NCBI GenBank assembly: GCA_032718475.1
Contig: JAUCBJ010001110.1
Coordinates: forward strand, 1 to 39,803
Origin: Nemertoderma westbladi
Lineage: Eukaryota; Xenacoelomorpha; Nemertodermatida; Nemertodermatidae
Reading direction: 5' to 3'
DNA length: 39,803 nucleotides
In this document: positions 10,642 through 20,144 of the stretch, in pieces
Numbering within the stretch: the stretch's first letter is position 1
Layout of the letters: each line of letters begins with the position of its first letter
Program-made: the position numbers and the translations under genes
Notes under the pieces: generated by a model
Database searches by the model: none
Told to the model about the DNA's origin: nothing
What the model saw: the letters and a program-made list of their open reading frames with translations, nothing else

Positions 10642-10745
10642 GTACCACTAGTGTGGGGCGAGCCACGAAGTGAGTGAGCCTTAGCGTAGTGGTACCATTA
10701 ATCAACCTGTCGTTCTGTCGTTCTGTCGTTCTGTCGTTCTGTCGT
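10642..10745. repeat. Short inverted repeat plus TCGTTCTG tandem array
   Basis: GTACCACTA (10642-10650) and TAGTGGTAC (10687-10695) form a 9-bp inverted repeat enclosing GAGCCACGAAGTGAGTGAGCC-like sequence. Immediately downstream is an 8-bp tandem repeat (TCGTTCTG, about 4.9 units, 10707-10745). The combination looks like the edge of an interspersed repeat whose family I do not recognise. Confidence 0.7.
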
Positions 10746-11652
10746 GTTCAATTTTAAACGTTAATAACTCGGCCAATCTTTGATGAAATCTATCCAAACT
10801 TGGTACACATGTTGTTTGGCAAAAGTTTAGAAATTTTCCAAGTAGAATTTCCGTGTGGCCTTCGAGAAGCTAAGATAATAGCAGTTAATTAGTTAATTAA
10901 GTTGATTGCGGTGAAAACGCCATTTTCAACCTGCCTTTTAAAGGAAATTAATTGTTTTACAGTATAAGATTTAAATAATTATACTTAAAAATTATACAGA
11001 TATAATCCCCATACGCCATTCTATTATAGTTTTTAATTAGTTTAAGTGATTTGCTTTAATAAATGTGTCTTTAATTGATCTAAACGTAATTAAACCGCAC
11101 AATTATTGAGTACAAATTTAATCCTTCCCATTATTGGTCAAGTCTCTGCTGGTGTGGAGCTAGCTGACTGGGAGTTGTGGCTGTAGACTGAGAGGAATTG
11201 TAATAGAGGCAACCAGTATTGCTATTCCAGCCCAATCACTGAATTGTGTTTATTATAGGCTGGACGGGCCGCATAACCGTTCGACTATTACTACTATTGC
11301 TATCTCAGTTAAATGACAGATATAATAACATAAATACAATCCATGGCATGGCTGTTGTAGGCTTCTGAAATAGTTTATTCCACAATGTATATGTCTGGTT
11401 ATTTTTTAATTGAATTTTTGCAAAGTAGTAAAATTAATGTTCTTAAAAATAATATTATTATTTTATATGTAACCTAGGAAATTAGCTACATTTTTTCGCT
11501 GCAGCTTTAAGAGTGTACATTGATTTAATATTATTTCAATACCCATATTACTACATCGGCATAAGATGCGTTGGCGTTGTATCACACATCTCCACATAGA
11601 TGTATCAACAGTTACTCGCACAGTTTCGAAACTTCGCATAGTTATAACTGTA
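10746..11652. other. Intergenic, nothing recognised
   Basis: AT-rich sequence with no coding region, RNA gene or strong repeat that I can support. The first 100 bp probably belong to the same interspersed repeat as the upstream TCGTTCTG array. Confidence 0.4.
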
Positions 11653-11945
11653 TAAAGATCGTCAGTCTGCGTTTAGGAAAAATATTTTATGACAAAACAG
11701 GACAAGCGACGAGCGCAACGAGGCATATAATGAAGACGAGTACTGCGTTGACTAAATTATTATATAAACCACCTGGCTTCACATATTGATCGCATCCCTA
11801 GTTATTATTATTATAAAGATCGTCCTAGCTTGCGTTTAAGAAATATATTTAAATACAAAACAGGACGAACGCAAAGAGGCTTATAATGAAAACGAGTACT
11901 GCATTTATTATATTCCTATAAACCACCTGGCTTTGCATATTTAAC
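11653..11945. repeat. Diverged tandem duplication, period about 160 bp
   Basis: TATAAAGATCGTC at 11653 recurs at 11813. Both copies continue with a GCGTTTA element, ACAAAACAGGAC, TATAATGAA, ACGAGTACTGC and AAACCACCTGGCTT before ending near 11786 and 11945. Small indels separate the copies. It is non-coding and of unknown origin. Confidence 0.75.
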
Positions 11946-12482
11946 GTGCGATTGGAAATAAGTTCTTGCTACCCTTCCGTGGGTGGTAGATGTCGCGGTT
12001 ATGTATTGGTGGTTGGGAAGGGTGGGGGGGGGGGGGAGATTAAAACGGGTGAACACGTACTGTCCACCTTTCTTTGATTGATTGGTGGTGTGGGTATATT
12101 TCTCAAAACCTGATTTTGTGATACAGTCGCTGCATTTTAATTTGTATATAATAACTAGGCCTCGTGCTGCGCGAAGTCCCCACGAACGTGTATTATACGT
12201 ATTACATGGGAAAAAAACGTAGAATATTTTTTTCAATATTCTCTCGACCCTTTATCTACAGTAGCTGACGTTCGGTAAATAAAATGCCTTGAGAATAGTG
12301 AAAAAAAGTTATAATTTTTTTCCCATGTAATAAATAAGTCTTTTGATGTTTGGATAATGTAAATATCATAGTAGTTATACATGTAGAAGGCTTATTGAAG
12401 TAGCTTTAGTTACGTTCAATTTGGTAGAAACGGTCCACACAATAAAATCTAGGCCTGTACGGAAACCTTGGATACAGGATAA
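11946..12482. other. Intergenic with a 13-base poly-G run
   Basis: No gene was seen. A run of 13 G lies at 12024-12036. The remainder up to the RT fragment is AT-rich. Confidence 0.5.
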
Positions 12483-13075
12483 ACAGGGATTGTGAAGTCA
12501 ATCGAGACGATATCTTGGCGGATAGCAAAATTTCCAGATGTGCTTAAACAAGCAAGAGTCACCCCGCCGGTCTTTAAAGCCGACGAACCATTGGACGCTG
12601 GAAACTACCGTACTATTTCTGTGCTACCCATTTTTAGTAAAATTTACGAGAAAATAATATATGATCAGTTAAACTCATTTATTTCGCATAATAATATTGT
12701 AACAAATAAACAGTTCGGTTTTAGAAAAAATCGGAGTACCTTTCATGCGATTCTAACCGTCGTGTCAGAAAAAATAGCGTACGTATTAGATCGCGGTGAC
12801 TCGGGCTGTGCGGTGTACATGGATATCTGGAAAGCGTTTGATACCATAAACCACGGTGTACTCATTAAAAAATTGGATTTTTATGGGATTCACGGTGAAC
12901 CTCTTAAACTCCCAAATAACTATTTGACAAACCGGACACAGTATGTATCTATAAACTGCCACTGTTCTACCACTATTCCCATGACAACAGGGCATACCAC
13001 AAGGTAGTTTAATTGGTCCCTTACTATTCAACTTGTACATAAACGACCTACCATATATTACAGAGTGAAACGCCC
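12483..13075 (+). pseudogene. Truncated non-LTR retrotransposon reverse transcriptase
   Basis: The frame around 12483-13000 encodes the fingers and palm start of a Jockey/CR1-type reverse transcriptase. Visible are FPDVLKQARVTP, the NYRTISVLPIFSKIYEK block (usually NYRPIS), QFGFRKNRST, and motif A as YMDIWKAFDTINH (families have YMDLSKAFD, so the W is odd). Near 12985-12990 the frame shifts by one base, after which IPQGSLIGPLLFNLYIND (motif B region) continues to a TGA at about 13066. There is no FADD box, endonuclease or 3' tail, so the copy is truncated at both ends and inactive. Such 5'-truncated copies are typical of target-primed insertion, but the missing 3' end implies a later break. 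Confidence 0.85.
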
Positions 13076-13750
13076 TCTAAAACAGAGTTTATTATTGCCA
13101 ATTCAGTTCTGCATTCTAATTACTAATTTAATGAATTATTTAATTAACAACAACCATACTATAACGCAACCAATATAACAGCAGCTCAACAAACTAGAAC
13201 AAAAAGGTTAGTAGTTTCCAGAATCATCACAAACACACTAACTCCCAAGGCTGAACACTACATTACACATCTATCCAATCATATCTTTAATCCCATTGCA
13301 TGTACCAATGGGGCAGTAATGTCTATTTTTTTTGCTGATGGAAGCAACATGGAAAATTTCTACAGTATTTAGTCGGATTCGAACCTGCGCTGCCAATATG
13401 TATCCACACGTACACTAGCAGTTCAGCAGTTCAGGACAGGGACAGCCCCTGTATCCACACGTACACTGCAATGTTTTTTTTGTATTGACATTTATAAAGC
13501 ATTAAAATTTATCTTTGTCCAACTTAAATTTCAAAAACTCGTTGATAAAATAATATTTTTCTTTGTTTGTTTAAGTAGTGCTGTATAAGGCGTTAATTTG
13601 TAATAATATCTCCGAATTCCAGATAAAAGTATATTAGTATAGTAGCTAATTTAATGTTTGGAAACCATGATCAATTATCTGATTACTGAAACCTGCGCAA
13701 TTGACGTTCGTTTATTGTTTTGGTTAGATACGGGATTGGTATAGATTGTT
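13076..13750. other. Intergenic with a short direct repeat
   Basis: No gene was recognised. TGTATCCACACGTACACT-like sequence occurs twice, near 13398 and 13451. The sequence GGATTCGAACC at 13375-13385 matches an RNA polymerase III B box on the minus strand, but no tRNA fold is evident. Confidence 0.45.
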
Positions 13751-13783
13751 GGGGGGGGGGGGGGGGGGGTGGGGGGGGGGGGG
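13751..13783. repeat. Poly-G tract (19 G, T, 13 G)
   Basis: A near-perfect G homopolymer of 33 bp interrupted by one T. Such tracts recur across the window and could fold as G-quadruplexes. Their exact length is hard to sequence. Confidence 0.9.
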
Positions 13784-13929
13784 TGTTCCGTCCGTGTCAT
13801 CAGAAAATGACACTATATTGCGGCGGGACGGGGTGTGTATACGTACGATTTGTAATAAGGTTTGTGGTAATCAAAGCTACATAAACAAAGTCGGTCCGGA
13901 CTTGGTCCTGGATTAAGGACCCATATACT

Positions 13930-14165
13930 TGGCTGCAGGGGTATATGGCCTGGCCAGGCAGATGGTGATCTACCAATGGCTGGTCAGGAGTAGAGTGTTC
14001 TCATGTACACTCTGAGTGCACTTCATTGCGACCTGCACCTGGCAGCAGGGGTACATGGCAGGGCCCAGCAGATGAACTGCACAGCCAATGGTGGGTCATG
14101 TGCGTCAGAGTAGGTAATTCTGATGGGCCTCATATCTGACTCCACTGCGACACCCACCCTGTGGA
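13930..14165. repeat. Diverged tandem duplication, period about 110 bp
   Basis: The segment beginning TTGGCTGCAGGGGTATATGG (13930) recurs in altered form as CTGGCAGCAGGGGTACATGG (about 14040). Both copies carry CAGATG, CCAATGG, GGTCA and an ACTGCGAC/ATTGCGAC end. They look like an old duplication in non-coding DNA. Confidence 0.6.
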
Positions 14166-14992
14166 ATGGCAAACCAGGGTGTGGTATTTGCCCCGAGAGC
14201 TGACTCGGCAAAAAAGCACCACCCAACCCCCACTATGGATTACATTATCTACTAAATAAAATACCCAACAAAACAATCCATCTAAACACTATTCCCCTCC
14301 CATTTAACAGATTACCACTACATCTCACTATACCACATCAAAATGTCACACCACCACTGCCTTTTTCATTACATTTGTCATGATATCAACAACCCAAAGA
14401 TACCCCATTTGCTATCATCTTATTGATTAAGCACGATTTTATTGATGGAGATAAAATTATACCCCTGTTATATTGAATATTCACCAAGGATCAACAATGC
14501 TCCCATTCCTACACCATTAATGAAACACTCATAACCGACCTTAGGATTAGCCTCCCCTCCATTCCCATACGGTGGGCACCATTATTAGTCCTTCCGAATA
14601 TGGGCCATCAATATCAAATAATGTCAACCCCTACAGGCAACAGACCAACTATCCCACTGACTTATACAAAATGATAAATGAACCAATAATGACGAGAGCA
14701 ATATATGAGATAGAAGGTACACACACATCCTCTAACCTGATACATTGTCTGCTTTCGCCGAAAGACATCTCTGTGGATAACAACCTTTACGACCAGAGAA
14801 TGCTTCATATTAACAGACATTCCCACTCCCTATTACTATTCTACAACCACCCCCCCCCCCCCCCCCCCCAAACCATTGTCTACTACTAACCACTAACGGG
14901 TAGTTGTGCGTGGTAGAACCGCCGTGACTCATCCTCAGAGGATGTGGTGATTGGCAGGTTTACGCCTGTAGCATTATATATATATAAGGGGT
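14166..14992. other. Intergenic with a 20-base poly-C run
   Basis: No convincing gene. An open stretch near 14572-14889 has no ATG start and ends in a poly-C run (14850-14869), so I do not call it coding. A TA microsatellite precedes the start of repeat unit A. Confidence 0.45.
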
Positions 14993-15491
14993 CTATTGGT
15001 GGGATTTTCTCCAAATTTGGTACAAACAAACTTGACTCTTATGACTATCGATTGACTGAAGTATGCACTTCTAGATAGTTACCATTTTAGTTTCCAGAGC
15101 AACTAATCAGTTAACTATTATTAATACCAATTTTGCTCTACAATATAGAGAGCTTATTTACACATCTTCTCTACTAAACGGGTGGATGTAACCTCGCCAA
15201 TCGGATTTATCGACTTCAAAAACCCTTATCACCAAATAATTTATTTGTTATATTTAAAACCATTGTGGATTTTAAACAAAAACAAATAATTAATTACTAC
15301 ACTAAAATCAATAGAGCAATCACAAATAAGTATATTATGTGAAAAATCTTCGCTAACATTAATGGAAATTATGAAATTTCATTGCAGTGGAATTGTCTAA
15401 TTTTTTACACCAGTTACCTTAATATATCGTGAAATTGTTGATATATTTAAAAATTGGATGCGACTTCTAGTTACCGAGATATAGCAATTAT

Positions 15492-17318
15492 TGGCCCGTA
15501 TGCATAAAACACTTACGACCGTCGTAATCCTCCGATCGTCGCATGTCAGCTGATACGACTATCGTAAACAAAATCGATATGCATAAAAATTGTCAGCCTC
15601 TTTGATTGTAAACTTACGATTCATTTCAATCGTAAATTTAAGGGTGCTCTCTATCGAGTATTAAAGTTACGATCTGGCCCAGTTTACATTGAACTCAATT
15701 TTCATTGGCTAAAAGGTAGTATAGGATACTGTTGCTAGGCTACCTATAAAACAATACAACGTAGTGAATTATCTCTCATTTACCACCCTTAATTTAACAC
15801 CTTACACCCTGCTATTTTATTAATTACAATCAAATGCTACGAAATTTCGTATGTTTACAGTTTAGTACTGTGTTTTTTTAAACTATGGCCTGGTCGGATT
15901 TTAAATTTTTCGAAAGAATTCGCAGCAGCAAGCCGTTATAAAACGTGTATTGGCACTTTTTAACTATCTCTATACAGGCGTTGTCTATGCATTACTATGT
16001 TATGTGTACCCACCTTTTGACCACTTATTTTACCATGTTAATGGCTATTATCATGAGGTTTTTTTTTAGAACATAAATATCATCTTCTGTGAGACTAGCT
16101 ATTGTTTTTTTTTTCTGGTAGCTAGTGTTTTTTTTAGGTAGCTAAGCTGCTGTTTCTAAAATTTCAAAACCAAATTTTTGGTACCTAATTTTTGATGAAT
16201 ATTTTGACCATGTTAATGGATATTTTCATGATATTTTTTGTTCTAGAACATAAATTTCACCTGAGAGAGGTTACCTATTATTTTTTATTAAGGTAGCTAG
16301 TGTTTTTAATGGTAGCTATTGATCTAATCTAATCACTAGCTAATAAAAAGTACTAGGTAACACAAAATCAAAATTACTTGCTGCCATCTTACTTGCAGAA
16401 GGTTAAATATTTGTTCTAGAACAAAAAACCTCACGATAAAAACCATTTTCATATGAAAAATATTGGTCAAAAAGTGGGTACCCATAACATAGTAATGCCT
16501 ATGATTCCTCAAGTGTAACAGTTAAACTTCACTTAAACCGTCTAAAGTAAATCGTTTCTTTCATAAAACTTATGTATCCAAAAACATTTGCATGTGCACA
16601 AGGCTATATTATTATATTAAATAAAAACACAATATTCTAGAACATTTTGTTTATGTATGAATACCTACTTAATTAAAGAGGAATTGCATTGTTCTCTAGT
16701 TGTTGTCCAGCTACGTATGGGATAAAGAAAATGTTCCAGAATATGGTGTATTTATTAAAAATAATAAAACTGCCTTGCGCAGTGTTGCAAAACCGTACAT
16801 CATTCGAACCTTCATATCTCAAATATTTATTTATAAAGGTTGAAGAATAACTATGGTGTAACTGGTGCAATATCGACGGAGACACCCTTTTCAAACACTT
16901 GTACTGTATAGCTAAAGAATGAAAGCGAAAATAAAAATTCTGGCTCACCCAGCAAGGAGGAGGAAGGTGAAACTATCTCTTTTTCAAATTTCGTGCAATC
17001 TCATTACGATTTGTAGAAAAATTTGGGGCGGGGGGGGGGGGGGGTACCTGAATAACGACACTATATTCCACGACATGGAGGAGAGGAATCTCAGATTTTC
17101 GCAGTGTTGTTTACAGAGTTGCCCAGCAACACTCGAAAATAGGATCGTAAAAACAGCATCGTAACTAAATTACGATAATCGGAAGCACGATTAATCGTAA
17201 ACAGTTTTATGCAAACCAATATACGACAATCGTGGCTACGATAGTCGTAATCCAACTTACGATTAATTTAGAGTTACGATGGATGTAAATTTACGACTGT
17301 TTTAATGCATACGGGCCA
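15492..17318. mobile_element. Non-autonomous TIR DNA transposon, copy A (1.83 kb)
   Basis: The element starts TGGCCCGTATGCATAAAAC and ends with the near-perfect inverse (GTTTTAATGCATACGGGCCA). Both ends carry many short copies of TTACGA/TCGTAA in either orientation within about 180 bp, resembling subterminal transposase-binding repeats. No transposase ORF is present. The termini recall Harbinger/ISL2EU-like elements, but the target duplication is only 2-3 bp and ambiguous (ATT or TT), so the superfamily is unproven. A second full copy is at 33270-35092 and a right-end fragment at 31388-31652. Confidence 0.75.
15989..16498. mobile_element. MITE nested in the TIR element, copy A (510 bp)
   Basis: GCATTACTATGTTATG at the left is matched by CATAACATAGTAATGC at the right, giving about 35-bp TIRs that continue through a GTACCCAC/TTTTTGACCA block. 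The flanks show a 4-bp duplication CTAT (15985-15988 and 16499-16502). The interior is rich in TAGCTAG and GTTCTAGAAC motifs and has an internal near-direct repeat (CATGTTAATGG at about 16035 and 16208). Its TIR resembles that of the element at 19005-31387, so the two are probably one family. Confidence 0.75.
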
Positions 17319-17422
17319 TTGTATGTGTAGGTGTAATGTAATGGTAGAAGCGATGCAAATTTCAATTAGTGGTTTGGATTGATACCGAAATAATCATGGG
17401 ATTTTTGCAAGATTGACTCGAC

Positions 17423-17430
17423 TATAAATA
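17423..17430 (+). promoter_or_regulatory. TATA box upstream of WD40-like region, copy A
   Basis: TATAAATA lies about 105 bp upstream of the ATG at 17532 and is conserved in copies B and C. It is a plausible core promoter of the ancestral gene. Confidence 0.5.
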
Positions 17431-17531
17431 AATACTCTATTTTGGCTGCCATCTTTACCGTCACCTCTGCAACCACTATTGTCGCTTTACCGTCTCTTTA
17501 TTTATAACTTTATTTCGATCTCAGCAACTCA

Positions 17532-18710
17532 ATGGATAGAACAGGAGATGAAACAGATGAAACATTATCGATAAAGTTACTGGAGGATTACGAGACCCCG
17601 TTGACGTATGGAATTCAGTTATCTGTTGATTTTATCTTCTGTAAGAATCTTCTTCCCACTGGCAGCATCACAAATCAAAAACTTATTATTGACGTAAACT
17701 AGAATCGTTCCATCAGGCTGATGCCCGTGCCATCAAACGATTCTAGTTTACGTTGATAATAAGTTAATGATTTGCGATGCGGCCAGTGGGATGAAAATTC
17801 TTACAGAAGATAGAATTAATATCAATTAATCGCTATATATACTGTATATGATGCAAAATTATCGGCTGATGGAAGAAGAATATGTTACCGAACTTTAGAT
17901 GGATGGATTCATATTAGGGATTCAACTGATGGAGAATTAATATTCGATCATTTTGATTCCCATTCGGTAATAAAGGAGGAAGATTTAATCAATAAAACGT
18001 CACCGATACTCACAAACAGTATAAACTTCCACCCAATTCATTCAAATATATTATGTTTCTCGTCCCCCAATGGGACTATCATTTGTATCAATACGGAGGA
18101 TTATCTTATATACAACCTCTATACCCCCTTTCATATTGGAGTTTCATTCTCACCAACAGCTAAACATCTAATAACCTACTCCACTTACCGAACTACAACT
18201 CCGGAAGTTAAAATTTGGGATTATATTAATTTATTTTCAATACAAAAACCAATTAAAGTCTATGAGTTCAGTGTTTTTGCTATAGAATGACTAGATTGGG
18301 TTGCGGACGATATAATAATTATAGGTAACAAAGTTAATGTTGAGTCAAAGGGGTGCAATGTAGATTGTTTGAACTTATTGGATGGGAAGCCGATATGTGG
18401 GGTGAGATTTACCAACGAGTTATACAAACTCCACCTAAAAGGAATTAAATACCTCAGGGCAGTGGATCGCGTTCTTATAATAATCGGATATCCATTGGGG
18501 CGATCGCACGCAGAACTACTGGTCGGTAAAACCGGAGAAACAAACCACCGAATTGAATCCGGTTCAATCGGACCGGTTAAGTTAACATCAAGCCGCGTGG
18601 ATGTCACTCCTGGTATAGTCAGGTGGCTTAGTGTGAGGAAAGCACCATTTTATCACTATATATGTAAAATTTTACGTGGAATCCATTTCGAAGGGTATCC
18701 AAATCTGTAG
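17532..18710 (+). pseudogene. WD40-like (beta-propeller) pseudogene, copy A
   Basis: The reading starts at ATG 17532 (MDRTGDETDETLSIKLLEDY) and runs to an inverted repeat at 17633-17812 that contains stops. A second long frame covers about 17830-18710. It has WD40-like strands such as LSADGRRICYRTLDGWIHI, VSFSPTAKHLITYS and VKIWDYI, and ends at a TAG. Within it a single TGA at 18288-18290 (context GAA TGA CTA GAT) interrupts an otherwise open frame. The precise protein is not recognised; the blades and the KIWD motif point to a WD-repeat scaffold-type protein. Two disruptions shared by all copies imply the ancestral unit was already altered, unless the hairpin is spliced and the TGA read through. 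Splicing at the obvious GT-AG ends gives a stop at once, so I treat it as a pseudogene. Confidence 0.6.
17633..17812. repeat. 180-bp inverted repeat with intron-like ends, copy A
   Basis: Two 77-bp arms (17633-17709 and 17736-17812) pair with 8 mismatches around a 26-bp spacer that itself contains the palindrome CATCAGGCTGATG. GTAAGAAT begins at 17641 and ATTCTTACAG ends at 17806, so the arms present a perfect 5' splice site and a GT-AG pair. Possible TA flanks would fit a foldback/MITE insertion. The same structure occurs in copies B (31967-32146) and C (35407-35586). Confidence 0.9.
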
Positions 18711-19522
18711 TTGAGTGGATGACATTGATATCGATGGGTTGAGTGAACTTAAAATTATATTTTTTTCTTACAGTAAACAATATTTGGTAATAACGTACAA
18801 CATGGACTTATGAATTAAATTTTTTTTTATATTTAGCCCGTAGATGACATTGCCGAACTGTGAGAAGTATTTGAAGTACAACATTAAAACACTTCCACTC
18901 ACAGTCAAAGCTTGATATTATTTCTTAAAACTTATGGCCTAACGTTATTCAATCTATAATTTATAAATTTCGTTAACAAACGTTTTATAAATAATGAAGA
19001 CTTCGGTATTAGTATGGCCTGTGACCCCACTTTTTGATGAAAAAAACTAGCTAGTAATTTATGATATACTAGCTACATATGTTGGTATTATGTTTGCCCC
19101 ACTCAAGTTCTACATTCTGGAACATTTTTCTTGGTAAATAATGATTTATTGAAGGTTAATCGAATATGTTATTTAATGAATATAACAATGTAAATTGATT
19201 AGTTTGTTGTTTTTGAACTGAATTAAACCATATCAATATCAAGAAAAAATATCAATTTTTTGACATTTTTTTTATAATTTCAATAAATACTAGCTAGTAA
19301 AAAAATACTAGCTACCATAAAAAAAACATATCTACTTAATTTGTAGAACATTTTCTAAAACAGAAAGAAAACATGATAGAATCACTTTATAATGTATTTC
19401 TAAGTATAAAATTGCATTAGAAAACTTACAAAACTTACTTACTACTAACTTATTAAAATTTAAACTTACAAAAATAATTGCCTATTAGGTTTTGACAAAT
19501 TTTTACTAGCTACCACAACAGT

Positions 19523-19527
19523 GTTCC
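19523..19527. repeat. Target-site duplication GTTCC, left
   Basis: GTTCC immediately precedes the 5' LTR and is repeated at 31254-31258 right after the 3' LTR. Five base pairs is usual for BEL/Pao integrases. Confidence 0.9.
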
Positions 19528-20068
19528 TGTTAGCTTATCCAATCCCGCTAACACCCCATAAAAGTTAAGCCGATAAGCAATATTGTGGGCCTCGAGATTG
19601 GGCAATCAACCAACTCGCGCCACCCCAACAAAATGGGAAGGTGAACCACACAATAAGGGTCAGGGGCCAAACCCCTAACCAAGAGAGAACAGGTGGAGTG
19701 AACGGGACACTCCAAAGGGCGCCAACAAGGGTATCAACCAATCGGAGGGGGGAAGGCACCGATTGAGTAGAGCAATAAGGCCACCGTGCAATATAACCAG
19801 TAACCAGTAATCATATTACCTCAGTTATCTCAGTGTTATTGGTACTACTGTAAGAATAGTTTAGCTAGGGAAGTACCGGGATTTCAGTTACCGTCTCCCG
19901 CCTTCCGTGTACAACAATATTACCAGTCATCATTATCTATATCTATATTGTATATACCTCGGACATTGCAATACAACGAACAACAGGAACTCTTTATCTT
20001 TCACACACGGCGGGGACGCGTGAACTGACAAAACGGATAAATCGGGATCCTTCCTGGATCCCGTCACA
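19528..20068 (+). repeat. 5' LTR (541 bp) of the BEL element
   Basis: Runs TGTTAGC...GTCACA. The first 26 bp form an inverted repeat (TGTTAGC/GCTAACA), and the last part contains GGGATCC/GGATCCC (about 20044-20062), so both LTR ends can form hairpins. CCAAT occurs near 19538 and 19740, and CATAAAAG near 19557 is TATA-like. I saw no AATAAA. The sequence after the LTR (GTAACTGAATCG) does not begin with the TGG expected of a tRNA 3'-end primer-binding site. Confidence 0.95.
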
Positions 20069-20144
20069 GTAACTGAATCGAGCTGCCGCCCTAGTCAAAC
20101 TGTAAAACTAGCTAAACCACCAGTCACCAATCTGCAGAAGAGAG

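Larger units (their letters stand above)
14993..19004 (+). repeat. Repeat unit, copy A (TIR element plus WD40-like pseudogene)
   Basis: The sequence from AAGGGGTCTATTGGTG near 14993 to GAAGACTT near 19002 recurs as copy C (32764-36772) and in part as copy B (31388-32758). It is made of about 500 bp of AT-rich flank, a 1.83-kb TIR element, a TATA-bearing spacer, a WD40-like coding region and about 290 bp of 3' flank. Copies look more than 90% identical by eye. A is separated from B by the 81-bp-TIR element and the BEL insertion. Confidence 0.85.

Noticed and set aside
13371-13395. tRNA gene or tRNA-derived SINE (GGATTCGAACC, a B box on the minus strand)
   Set aside because: The T-arm stem does not pair beyond two bases, and no A box, anticodon arm or acceptor stem could be drawn.
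14572-14889. Possible 105-aa protein
   Set aside because: No ATG start, no motif, and it runs through a poly-C tract.
17641-17806. A functional spliceosomal intron with GT-AG at the inverted-repeat ends
   Set aside because: Joining at these sites creates an in-frame TAA at once, and shifting the acceptor by a few bases also gives stops. Kept only as an intron-like foldback.
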